Assembly (NCBI GenBank): GCA_002811645.1
Contig: PDIP01000003.1
Coordinates: forward strand, 545,739-609,738
Length of the DNA: 64,000 nt
Reading direction: 5' to 3'
Source: Corallochytrium limacisporum
Taxonomy: Eukaryota; Opisthokonta
Under the pieces are notes generated by a model, which worked only from the letters and a program-made list of their open reading frames with translations, had not been told where the DNA came from and did no database searches. Shown here piece by piece: positions 1 to 8,942 of the stretch (position 1 is its first letter; each line of letters starts with the position of its first letter). The position numbers and the translations under genes are program-made.

Positions 1-566
1 GGGGGGGGGGAAACACCGCCTCCCGCCCCCCCGGCTTTCCCCCGAGAAGGGGGGGGGGGGTGCAGCATCTCCACATCATACTCACACGGCACCAAACCGT
101 CGCTTCTCTCCTGCGCCTGCTCCATTTTTGGGACAAGTGTGCCGTGCAAGAAGAAGTGCTTCCGTCTGGCACGCACACAAAAGGGTTGCCAACTAACTTC
201 AGTCCTGCGAGGACCGAAGGACTTTTTCTTTGCGAACCTTTCATCCCGCCGCAATCGAGCAGGGGCTTGTAGGGAGGGAGGCTTCGAAAGACCACTTTGT
301 CTCGACGGACCCGTGTACACGTTTCTTATCATTTAGTAAACTAAAAGTGGCGATACCGGTCCATTTCGATTGTGTGCGTAAAATTATGAATCTGCGTGAG
401 ATGTATCCCAAGTACAGAGCGGCAGAATTTGATTTCGAGAGGCGGCGTGGCTGGAGGCCCAAACGTTCGAGTACCTATTTGGTATTCCAAGGCCAAATCC
501 TACAAGTAAATAGAGGCATAAAAACTACATACATCTCTCGCAATCTCTTTTTTAAAATTGTTCAAC
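1..566. other. 5' flank of the Mpo1-like gene with poly-G/poly-C tracts
   Basis: No gene is supported here. The first 60 bases hold a run of ten G (1-10), a run of seven C (26-32) and a run of twelve G (49-60), so the stretch can fold G against C. The rest is mixed sequence leading to the start codon at 567. Short open frames exist but they lack ATG starts or recognisable protein features. Confidence 0.6.
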
Positions 567-1163
567 ATGGGTGCTAATCCTGCCAAGGGTATTTTTGACT
601 TGAAGGGCAACCTCGCCTTCTATGGTGCCTACCACAATAACGGCATCAACCAGCTCATCCACATCATCTTTGTGCCGCAGATCCTGTGGTCTGCGCTGGT
701 CTGGTTGAGCTACAGCGGTCCTCTGATTGACATCAAGCAGTTCTGGCCTGGGGCTCCCGATTACATTGAGCTGAACGCCGCCTTCCTCCTGATCTCTGTC
801 TACATCTCCTACTATTTGATCCTGACTCCCATTGCTGCCCTGCCCTACAGCTTCTTCCTCGCGTACTTGTGGATCAGCGCCGGTCAGTTCCGCGACGCAC
901 TTGGTGATGATGCAGTGACACTGTCCCTCATTGTTCATGCTACTGGCTGGGCTATGCAATTCATCGGGCACGGTGTTGCTGAGGGTCGCAAGCCCGCTTT
1001 GATGGACAATCTGTTCCAGTCTGTGTTCCTCGCTCCGCTGTTCGTCTACCTCGAGGTTCTCTTCCACTTCGGTTACAACCCTCAGCTGCAAAAGGAGATC
1101 CAGGTTCTGGTCGCGGCTGACATTGCTGCTTTCAAGGCCGAAAGCAAGAAGAAAAGCAAGTAA
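567..1163 (+). CDS. MPO1: Mpo1-like 2-hydroxy fatty acid dioxygenase (DUF962)
   Basis: A 198-residue multi-pass membrane protein of the DUF962/Mpo1 family. Yeast Mpo1 is an Fe(II)-dependent ER dioxygenase that shortens 2-hydroxy fatty acids by alpha-oxidation during phytosphingosine breakdown. Seen here are the family's conserved polar signatures: His23 and His32 in the segment GAYHNNGINQLIH, and a second motif, HATGWAMQFIGHG, with His124 and His135, followed by RKPAL. Hydrophobic segments lie near residues 27-48, 70-105 and 145-170. The C-terminus ends KSKKKSK-like (AESKKKSK), a Lys-rich cytosolic tail compatible with ER retention. The frame is open three codons further upstream, but from a TTG. 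The first ATG is at 567 in the context TTCAACATGG. The gene converges on the methyltransferase gene that follows. Function is assigned by family, not tested. Confidence 0.88.
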   Translation: MGANPAKGIFDLKGNLAFYGAYHNNGINQLIHIIFVPQILWSALVWLSYSGPLIDIKQFWPGAPDYIELNAAFLLISVYISYYLILTPIAALPYSFFLAYLWISAGQFRDALGDDAVTLSLIVHATGWAMQFIGHGVAEGRKPALMDNLFQSVFLAPLFVYLEVLFHFGYNPQLQKEIQVLVAADIAAFKAESKKKSK

Positions 1164-1400
1164 AAGGGATTTATTCTTAAGTTCATTTTTTAACAAAGAC
1201 AGGCTTTTTCACATACTGCGGACGTTGAATTTGGTTTGCGAAGCAGGGAACGTCATTGATTTGGGGCATGCGTAAAGGTGCCAGCGTTTGCGTAGGCCAA
1301 CGTGTCCACGCACAAGCCATTACATTCCATTGCATTGCCTTAAAATGATAAATATCATAGTGCTAGTTTGATCTCAATGTATTTCTTTATCACATTTGGC

Positions 1401-2165
1401 TCACTGCTTGATGGCGACGAAACGAATCCGTACATAGTCGGCGTACAGTTCTCCATCCTCTGGGTCACGAATCTTGGGCATGACCAATTCCGTGGCCGTC
1501 TTGAACACTTTGTTTTGAGTCTCTTGGTCGAGGTCACCGACGATCGATTCTCCAAACATACGGTACCAGTCAAGGATACCATCTTCCATTACCGTCAAGG
1601 GGTGCTTCCTGGGAAAGATGTGGGCGTACGTGGTCATGAATCCATGACGATCCAACATGAAGCTAAAATCATTGATACCCCGGAAGGTCCATGGGCTGCG
1701 TTCCTCAAAGCTTGGGCTGATTTGATGTTTCTTCAAAGCCTCATCTATGGACCAACAGATCCACTTAATATTGTTTTGGCCTCCGAATTCGCCCACAAAG
1801 CGACCCCCGGGCTTCAGAGCTGCATAGGCATTCGGCAGCACCTTCTCTTGGTCACACCAGTGTAGAGTTGCGGCGGTGATAATGGCATCAAATTCTCCAG
1901 AGTAGTCCAGAGCTTCCGCGGCGGCGATCCGGAATTCACAGTCTGGATACTTCTGGCGGGCAGCCTTGATCATTTCAGGACTAGAGTCAATGCCGACTGC
2001 GGTACAGTTGTGCTTATCCTTGAGGTCCTTAACTACCGCACCGAGGCCTGTGCCAATGTCCAGAATGTGTTCCCCTTCGGTAGGATCCATCAGATCAATC
2101 AGGCTCGTGGCCCATGCCTCCTGAGGAGACTTGAAGTTATCATATACGTTGGCGTCCCACTTCAT
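1401..2165 (-). CDS. Class I SAM-dependent methyltransferase (trans-aconitate/type 11 group)
   Basis: A 254-residue Rossmann-fold methyltransferase. SAM-binding motif I is LDIGTGLG (residues 35-42). The acidic end of strand beta-2 is Asp60 in GIDSSPEMI. Later come the motif around ATLHWC and the post-motif LKPGGRF. The pattern (small protein, HWC after beta-4, C-terminal Trp/Tyr-rich cap) resembles trans-aconitate methyltransferases and related small-molecule methyltransferases. The substrate cannot be read from the sequence. The frame extends upstream to an ATG at 2249, giving 28 more residues rich in Arg and Lys. I prefer the ATG at 2165 because the conserved fold begins just after it. The longer form could carry a targeting sequence. 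The 3' end faces the Mpo1-like gene across 237 bp. Confidence 0.8.
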   Translation of the reverse strand: MKWDANVYDNFKSPQEAWATSLIDLMDPTEGEHILDIGTGLGAVVKDLKDKHNCTAVGIDSSPEMIKAARQKYPDCEFRIAAAEALDYSGEFDAIITAATLHWCDQEKVLPNAYAALKPGGRFVGEFGGQNNIKWICWSIDEALKKHQISPSFEERSPWTFRGINDFSFMLDRHGFMTTYAHIFPRKHPLTVMEDGILDWYRMFGESIVGDLDQETQNKVFKTATELVMPKIRDPEDGELYADYVRIRFVAIKQ

Positions 2166-4119
2166 GTTTGCGTTTGCTTTGCGTTCTTCCTTGCGGTGGG
2201 CCCTGCACCGGTACGTCCACGTCGTGAGGCTGGACGGCATTTGCAGCATTTAAATAGCCGGCAGGTCACTCCGGAGGCTTCCATAATTGTCCATGTGCCT
2301 CTCTTGCAGGGAGGGTCGCGCAAGCCATGGATACGCAAGGTCCCATCCTGGACACCTTGAAAACTCCTTGTTGGATAGCGGGCGTACGACGATATCCCTA
2401 ATGGTCCGCTGCTTTATCAACAGTCAGCACCACCACTCCCTTGTTCTCTCTCGGTTTGCTGACCGCCCCACCCACGTTTTCTTCAGCTACCACTAATCAG
2501 TACCTAAGCCATTGAAAGTTCACGACCCGTTCCGCACCAAATTTTCTAGTCAGCTTCCAGCGGGGAGATCCCGAACTGACGCAACTCCTAAAGAATATTC
2601 GGCAATCAGGACGTGTCCGGCTCCCACCGGACTGCTGCGCACGATCTCCAGCAGCGAATTTACACAAAAAGGCACGAGTCCATGTGAGTGAGTTTTTCTC
2701 CGGGCCATACACCGGGGCCCTGAGATTACCCAGTAAAACTGCCTCGAAGTCTATCATTTATTGGTGCGCGGTGCCATCGTGTGTGTGTGGAACACACGAA
2801 CCCGGGCGCAACGATTCCGAAGTATTTTAATTACCCAGGGCGAAAAACCAGGAGCGGACCCAAAGACCCAGTCCCAAGGCAAACAGGCAATGCACCAGGA
2901 AAATTCACAAAAATGGGGACTGGCATGCACCGAAATAGGGTCTAGACGGCCGCAGCAGCCTGTGGGCGCAGGGAAGGAGAGAGAGAGAGAGGGGATCCGA
3001 GCCACGCTCCACTCCCCCACTCCCGCCCCTCCCCGGAATTGATCATTTAGATAATTTCGATCAATATTATACACATCCGGAAGGCGCTGTATTTGCTGGT
3101 GGCGAAGGGGGGGTCCCGTCGTCCCAACGGCGCGACACATTCTTTGGTGCGGGACCGCTCTCCTCCTAGGACCTCGCGACTAATTTGCGCGGACGGTGTG
3201 GTGCCCGGGCACACATCTCATACATTGACTATACCCGGACCGTTACCCCAGTTGGTTCCCCGTTGCTGATAAACCCGACCGCCCGGACGGGATTAGGGAA
3301 GAAACCCCCACAGAGACCCCTCAAGCGGGCATGGCCATATTATATAGTGAATGTTCTGCAACCATGCGCGTATCCAACAGCTTGCGTACCGAAGACAACC
3401 CATCCCCCGGTTAGGGCGCAGCAGCGAATTGACCGAGCCAACCTCAAAACCTGGAACATTCCAGTTCACCAAGCGTGCATTTTTGCCCGGATTGCAAAGC
3501 AAGCGCAGTGCCCACCACCACCTCCGAATAAACCCCACCCAAACCAACCCACCCGCTGGGGGGGGGGCTCTTCCCATTCTTTTTTGTTTGCCCCGCACTA
3601 CTACCAACCAACACACAGTTTGTTTGACTTGGAGCAAAGCAAAGCACAACGGGATACCACCGACCAACCACCCATTTCGTTTTCCTTTTAATTTTCCCAA
3701 TTGTCTTTTCTCGTGCGCGAGCGTGTGTGTGTGTGTTGTGGCAGTCGTTCGGGGTCCCGGGTAGCTTTGCGGGACTGGGTGTGTGTGCTTTTGTTGCTCC
3801 TCCAGCACAGTGGTAGCTGGAATGAAGCATACCAGCCAAAAGGACCAGGCCAGTGACCAGGGTCGCGGAGTTGCGCTAGTGTGCCAGGGTCAAGTGAGCT
3901 TTCGCTTGCCGGGTTTGACGATACCCGATCCGATTACTGCCGTGTTCTCTGCATGGGGAGCAAACCCGTTTGGGTTATAAAGTGTCACAAGCATGGAGTA
4001 AAGTACCCAGGGCAAGATCATGTTTTATTTTGGTTCTAATACACGACTTTAAACCCCGGGCTGACTTCGCTACGGTACTCCCCTTCTCTCTCTCGCTCGC
4101 TCTGGGTTGTTTGTTTTGG

Positions 4120-4186
<67 letters not shown>

Positions 4187-4724
4187 GAGGGAGGGGGTGT
4201 TCAGAGGCAAGGAGCGAGTTTTGTCGTTTTGCTTTTTAAATGTGCTTTTTCCGGGTTCATTGCACGGGGCCAGGGCAGTGGGGACGACCCGAAAGTTTTT
4301 TTTTTGTTTCGGTCGAGCCGACTGCTTATGTACCGGAAAGATGTCGTTTTTATCTCGCACCCGCTCCCCTCTCCCCCTGGACTGACCCATTCTCGGAGCA
4401 CGCAAACCTTCACCATCTCCTTGGTGCCTATAGCCAATGTACCGAACTCATCTTCCGATCCGGAGTGTGTTGGGCGGGTTCCAAGGTTTGAACCCCTGCC
4501 AGTCTGAGGGTTCTCAGGCACACACAGCAATCAGCAGGGAGGGCGCCAATGTGGGTCAGTGGGCGTGAAACTTTCGGCAATGGGTAGGAGACTTTCCAAC
4601 GTAGTTCAGAGCTCAGGCCGTACAGAAATAGAGCATGTACAAGATGACCGAGTAGTCGACAAGGTGATTTGAATGCAGAGACGTAACGAATCCACCCACA
4701 TCGGCAAATCTGAGAGAATAAGTT
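2166..4724. other. Divergent 5' intergenic region, 2.6 kb, rich in simple sequence
   Basis: It separates the methyltransferase and transhydrogenase start codons, so it should hold both promoters. No protein gene is supported. Several open frames of 130-171 codons at 3185-3840 overlap one another on both strands, and reflect a C/A-rich, stop-poor composition rather than coding. Simple-sequence features are a GA tract at about 2977-2991, a run of ten G at 3558-3567, a GT tract near 3722-3738, a CT-rich patch near 4084-4100 and the long AG microsatellite at 4123-4183. Confidence 0.6.
4123..4183 (+). repeat. (AG)30 microsatellite
   Basis: About 61 bases of uninterrupted AG dinucleotide, purine-only on the + strand, about 540 bp before the transhydrogenase start. 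It is preceded by a CT-rich patch (about 4084-4100) that could pair with it. It is likely polymorphic in length and could act as a GAGA-like promoter element, though nothing in the sequence proves that. Confidence 0.97.
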
Positions 4725-6314
4725 ATGTCGAGGCTCACACGGCACCTGCGGTACCAGGTGCTGGGGCATCAGCGTCCGGCAGTGCCTGCCCTGGCCGTGA
4801 CAGTCAAACGCTTCCTTTCTACCAGCGTACCTCACCAGGAAAACTTTGACTTGGTTGTTATTGGTTCCGGGCCTGCCGCACAGAAAGCTGCCATTGACTC
4901 TGCCAAGCGCAAGAAAAAGGTCGCTGTAGTAGACAAGGGCAAGTGGATCGGTGGCGTATGTGTGCATACAGGTACTATCCCCAGCAAGACCTTTAGGGAG
5001 GCTGTCCTGCACTTGACGGGGTACAGACATCAGGGCTTCTATGGCAAGTGGTACCAGCCGGTTCGGAACTTCACAGTCGAGGATATTCTGTATCGGGTTG
5101 GGTTTGTAGTAAAGCGCGAATTCGGTATTGTACGCGACCAGCTGCGGCGGAACGGCATCAAGGTGTTCACTGGTGTCGGTTCCTTCACAGATACTCACAC
5201 TGTTGAGGTCCTCATGGACGAGGAGGTGAACGATAACCAGCAGAGTGCTTGGGGCGCAGAGGATCTCAGTGCTCGGGAGGTCCATGAAGAGGGCCTCCGG
5301 AAGGCACAATTGCATGGCAAGAATTTCCTCATTGCCACAGGAACTCGTCCTGCTCGCCGTGCTGATGTCCCTTACAACGGCCGCAGCATCATCGACTCTG
5401 ACGAACTCCTTAGCTATAATACGCAGATTCCCCGTGACATTATCGTGGCCGGAGCAGGTGTGGTAGGTGTGGAGTACGCAAGTATGCTGAACATTATCCC
5501 GGGCAGTCGCGTGACTATTGTGGATCCTCGCCCGCAAGTGCTGGACTTTGCGGACCGCGAGATCATGGAGAGTCTGCAGCACACTATGCGTCAGGCAGGA
5601 GGACGGTTCCTGCTCGGAGAGAACATCAAGAATGTCGAATGTCTGCCCGACGAGCTCAGCCGAACGGGTGATCGCGTTAATGTGTACATGGAGAGTGGCA
5701 AGAAGATCAAGGGGGACGCCCTCCTGTGGACCATGGGGCGACAGGGTAACACAGACAAATTGGGTCTGGAGAATGTCGGTTTGACTGCCAACAAGCGCGG
5801 ACTGCTGTCTGTCAATGAATTCTACCAGACGGAGGTACCCCACATTTACGCTGCCGGGGATTGCATCGGTTTCCCTGCTTTGGCCTCCTGCAGTATGGAA
5901 CAGGGACGTCTCGTCAGTTGCCACATGTGGGGTGATAATGTTAAGGGCATCACGGACTTCTTCCCCTACGGTATCTACACAATCCCGGAGATCTCCATGG
6001 TGGGTAAGACTGAGCAAGAGCTGACTGCCGGAGGTCAGGCATACGAAGTCGGCATCGCAAAGTACGAAGAATTGGCCCGTGGACAAATGTTAGGTGGTGG
6101 CTTCGGGTTCCTGAAAATTCTCTTCTGTCCGGATACCTTGAAGCTGCTTGGAGTGCATGCCATTGGTGAGGGTGCTACTGAGATTATCCACATTGGCCAG
6201 GTCGCACTGCAAATGGGTGCCACCATGAAATATCTCCGTGACACGGTCTGGAACTACCCCACTCTAGCTGAAGCCTACCGTGTGGCTGCCTTGAATGGCA
6301 TCCAGAAGCTGTAA
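4725..6314 (+). CDS. sthA: SthA-type pyridine nucleotide transhydrogenase, mitochondrial form
   Basis: A 529-residue flavoprotein of the pyridine nucleotide-disulfide oxidoreductase superfamily. SthA enzymes move hydride between NADPH and NAD+ to balance the two pools. FAD-binding motif GSGPAA is at residues 47-52, NAD(P)-binding motif GAGVVG at 243-248, the second FAD motif at AAGDCIGFPAL, and the dimer domain follows. The redox-active site reads GVCVHTGTIPSK: Cys79 is present but the second disulfide Cys is Thr84, as in SthA and unlike lipoamide dehydrogenase or glutathione reductase. The C-terminal motif NYPTLAEAYR also fits SthA. About 38 extra N-terminal residues are rich in Arg, Leu, His and Ser with almost no acidic residues, resembling a mitochondrial presequence. 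Translation starts at the first ATG (4725). SthA is best known from bacteria, so transfer is possible but would need a phylogeny. Confidence 0.88.
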   Translation: MSRLTRHLRYQVLGHQRPAVPALAVTVKRFLSTSVPHQENFDLVVIGSGPAAQKAAIDSAKRKKKVAVVDKGKWIGGVCVHTGTIPSKTFREAVLHLTGYRHQGFYGKWYQPVRNFTVEDILYRVGFVVKREFGIVRDQLRRNGIKVFTGVGSFTDTHTVEVLMDEEVNDNQQSAWGAEDLSAREVHEEGLRKAQLHGKNFLIATGTRPARRADVPYNGRSIIDSDELLSYNTQIPRDIIVAGAGVVGVEYASMLNIIPGSRVTIVDPRPQVLDFADREIMESLQHTMRQAGGRFLLGENIKNVECLPDELSRTGDRVNVYMESGKKIKGDALLWTMGRQGNTDKLGLENVGLTANKRGLLSVNEFYQTEVPHIYAAGDCIGFPALASCSMEQGRLVSCHMWGDNVKGITDFFPYGIYTIPEISMVGKTEQELTAGGQAYEVGIAKYEELARGQMLGGGFGFLKILFCPDTLKLLGVHAIGEGATEIIHIGQVALQMGATMKYLRDTVWNYPTLAEAYRVAALNGIQKL

Positions 6315-6360
6315 GACTGCGATCATGTTTAGTTTGAGCGAAGCATAAAATCCTATATCA

Positions 6361-6391
6361 ATACCAAGTACGATACCAAGTACGATACCAA
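6361..6391 (+). repeat. 12-bp tandem repeat in the 3' region of the transhydrogenase gene
   Basis: The unit ATACCAAGTACG occurs twice in full (6361-6372, 6373-6384), then its first seven bases (6385-6391). It lies between the convergent transhydrogenase and ankyrin-FYVE-RING genes and is probably transcribed in the 3' untranslated region of one or both. Confidence 0.95.
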
Positions 6392-6539
6392 TTCAATTCA
6401 TGAATAACTATCTCTTACAATGCTCCTCTTCAGGGGCATCATGATGGCTCTAATGTATATTCTAGTGGTCTTTGATTGTAGGGGGGTCTATGCAAATTAC
6501 CGACAGTGCAGGACAGCGTGATCGTGTAGAACAAAAGAA

Positions 6540-8942
6540 TCAGTGGGCAGTGTTACCCGGAATCTTCCTCGCCTGTTCACGGTTGTGCGTAGGGCAACCT
6601 GCACCCCGTTGCAGCCAGTCCTCAATGCATCCGCGGTGGAACTTGCACAGGCACGGCAAGGTAGCCACTTCCTGACCCTCATAGTATTCTTCGAAGCAGA
6701 TGATACATTCAATGTCCTCAACATTCTTTTCTGCGACCGTCACGACATACGCAGCCTCTCCCGGACGGCCTGTGCCAGTCTCCATCGCACTGCTGATGCA
6801 TTCAGTGACGTGTTTCTCCATCTCGCGCGGGTCACGGACGCGGAATCGACGGTAGCACACGGGACAGTCATCAATAGTCCAGTGCTCACTGTCCTCAGCG
6901 ACCATAAAGTGCCGCTTGCGACTCGCTTCGTCCTGATCGCTGCCTTCGTCATCGTCAATTTGTTCAATGGCCGGCTTACGGTGCGCACCACTCTTCTCTG
7001 CAACGTCGTACTCGCGCTTAAGAATCTCATAGCACGCCTCGCAGACTCTTAGACGCTGATTGTCGTATTCCGGCAGAGGGAAAGTGTGACTGCTACAGGA
7101 ATCACAGTAGATGCCACCACAGCTGCGGCAGTGATGGCGGCGCTTAAAGATAGTAAAGCGAACACCGCAACGACCACAGTCAGCCACCACATTGTCCTTC
7201 AGCCACCGGGCTCTGAATTCTGTCGTGCGGCGCACAATGTGGCGCCGCGGCCCACCCGTCTCGCTCACCATCGGTAGCAGTCCCCGTTCGTTAAGGCGCA
7301 TCTCCAAAGGTGTCATTGTGCGGCCCCGCGCAGCATCCGGAAGATTTTGGGTACCGGCGCTCTGCCCTGATACAGTGCTTGCAGTGCCTGGACTGCGACT
7401 ACGGCTGCGCGGGCCCAGGCTAGGTGGCGGTGCGGCGTTTGCGACCTGCAGGACGGAGCTCGGTTCCCGGAATTCTTCTTCGGCCAGACTCGATGCCACG
7501 GAGTGTGCAGAATGGTCAAGGTAGCTGTCATCGTCATCAACCGCATTTCGCGCCGCCAAGTGCTCAATGCTCTCCTTGCGAGAGTGCATTGACGATACGT
7601 GCTCCTTCGATGGCGTCTTCTGCGGACTCGCCGACTGCTTCCGCACCGGAGGTACAGCATCCTCTCTGGCCTCCCGAATCGCCAAGTGCTGATGGTTCTG
7701 TTGGTTTGTGGGGTCGAGCCACATGAGGGGTGCGATCTTGCGCACGCGACACCACCGACGCTGCCTCACTTCACACTCCCGGTCCGCCTTCGGCAGCCAG
7801 GGGCCGCTCCAGCCACGGGCATACTGCCATCCTTCCGAATCTACCAGTCCGTGGCTCATGTCAACGCACCAGTCCGTTATCCACACCCATTTGGCAGGGA
7901 CCACCTGCAGTCGAGGAGTGTTGTGGTCCTTCCTGGGTGCGTTACTTTCTCCCTCGGGCTCACTATCATCGCTCACATTACTACCTGCGGGGTTTGGTCC
8001 CGAATTGTCCAACGCCAATGGCAGCAGCAATTCTACAGACTCCGTTGGCAGTTCCACTTCCTCGCGCCATTTTGCCTTGCCTGTAGCTGGGTCGGCAAAG
8101 AAAGGCATGTCGCCCTCAGCAAGGAGGAACCTTGAGCTAAATGCCTTCGGCGGCCCCAGTCGCTGGCTTTCCACAATAAAATCGATGACTACATGGTGGG
8201 CAGGGTCGATCCCTTTCTGCTTCGCAACGTCGGAAATCAGATTACAAATTTCCAGCCAGCTTCCCTCAGCAGCACAGTCAAAGGCTGTATCCCCGATAAT
8301 GTTGCGGTAGTCCAGGCGGGCACCGGCCTCGATCAGCAGCCTGCAAACGTCCCTGTAGCCGCGGGATGCTGCAGCAATCAGTGGCGTGGACTTGAATTTG
8401 TGGCTTTGTGTGTCCGGCAGCGCCTTACTACTGAGCAGATACTCCACCAAATCCGCATGTCCTCGGGATGATGCATTGTGCAGTGATGAGTAGCCATCCT
8501 TATCCACCATGTTCACCTTTGCACCCTTCTCTACCAATTCCCGTGCTACCCCGGTGTGACCAGCCAAGCATGCCCGCATGAGTGCCGTCTCCCCGTCCTC
8601 ATTGACCGCATTTACCTCAACCTCCGGTGTCGAAAGCAAATATTTTGTACATTCTACTGCACCACTGTTTGCAGTCGCGCGCAAGAGTTCTCCCTTGTCA
8701 ACGACCTCAGGGTCTTGCGCGTCGATCGCAAGCTTAAACCCACCGACATCGTCCTCACCAAGTGCTGCAAGGACCTCTGCCCGTCGCCAAGACACACGTT
8801 TTAGTACAAGAGAATCATTGTGGTTGGTTTTGTGTCCGTTCATATGCTCTCCATTTGCACTGTGATCGTTTGTGACACTATGGTCTGGTTTCTTGCCCTC
8901 ACGGATCTCCCGGCGGCGAGTGTCTTCTACGATATCTGTCAT
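6540..8942 (-). CDS. Ankyrin-DysF-FYVE-RING protein, probable endosomal E3 ubiquitin ligase
   Basis: An 800-residue multidomain protein. Ankyrin repeats span about residues 85-235. A dysferlin/peroxin-like (DysF) stretch at 350-405 carries the typical Trp/Arg pattern (WVWITDW, WQYARGW, RRRW-like). A Ser/Pro-rich linker covers about 430-560. A FYVE zinc finger at 580-640 has the PI3P-binding core RRHHCRSCG. A short C2HC finger at 693-715 (CPVC...H...C) precedes a C-terminal RING at 746-786 (CIIC...CKFHRGC...CPTH). FYVE domains bind PI3P on endosomes, and RINGs recruit ubiquitin-conjugating enzymes. The nearest known layout is the fungal endosomal protein Upa1 (ankyrin, FYVE, RING), which as I recall has no DysF. 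The last RING ligand is His in CPTH, which can still bind zinc. It starts at ATG 8942. The ligase role is inferred. Confidence 0.87.
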   Translation of the reverse strand: MTDIVEDTRRREIREGKKPDHSVTNDHSANGEHMNGHKTNHNDSLVLKRVSWRRAEVLAALGEDDVGGFKLAIDAQDPEVVDKGELLRATANSGAVECTKYLLSTPEVEVNAVNEDGETALMRACLAGHTGVARELVEKGAKVNMVDKDGYSSLHNASSRGHADLVEYLLSSKALPDTQSHKFKSTPLIAAASRGYRDVCRLLIEAGARLDYRNIIGDTAFDCAAEGSWLEICNLISDVAKQKGIDPAHHVVIDFIVESQRLGPPKAFSSRFLLAEGDMPFFADPATGKAKWREEVELPTESVELLLPLALDNSGPNPAGSNVSDDSEPEGESNAPRKDHNTPRLQVVPAKWVWITDWCVDMSHGLVDSEGWQYARGWSGPWLPKADRECEVRQRRWCRVRKIAPLMWLDPTNQQNHQHLAIREAREDAVPPVRKQSASPQKTPSKEHVSSMHSRKESIEHLAARNAVDDDDSYLDHSAHSVASSLAEEEFREPSSVLQVANAAPPPSLGPRSRSRSPGTASTVSGQSAGTQNLPDAARGRTMTPLEMRLNERGLLPMVSETGGPRRHIVRRTTEFRARWLKDNVVADCGRCGVRFTIFKRRHHCRSCGGIYCDSCSSHTFPLPEYDNQRLRVCEACYEILKREYDVAEKSGAHRKPAIEQIDDDEGSDQDEASRKRHFMVAEDSEHWTIDDCPVCYRRFRVRDPREMEKHVTECISSAMETGTGRPGEAAYVVTVAEKNVEDIECIICFEEYYEGQEVATLPCLCKFHRGCIEDWLQRGAGCPTHNREQARKIPGNTAH

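Noticed and set aside
3185-3840. Overlapping open frames of 130-171 codons on both strands
   Set aside because: The region is C/A-rich and short of stops in several frames at once. The peptides are low-complexity and mutually exclusive.
4485-4494. tRNA-like T-loop sequence GGTTCAAACC on the minus strand
   Set aside because: The flanking T stem does not pair, and there is no A box or acceptor stem at the right distance.
4428-6086. Minus-strand open frame of 552 codons opposite the transhydrogenase gene
   Set aside because: It mirrors the real gene in another frame. The composition is rich in Leu, Ser, His and Val without motifs, and stops are scarce only because of the codon bias of the sense gene.
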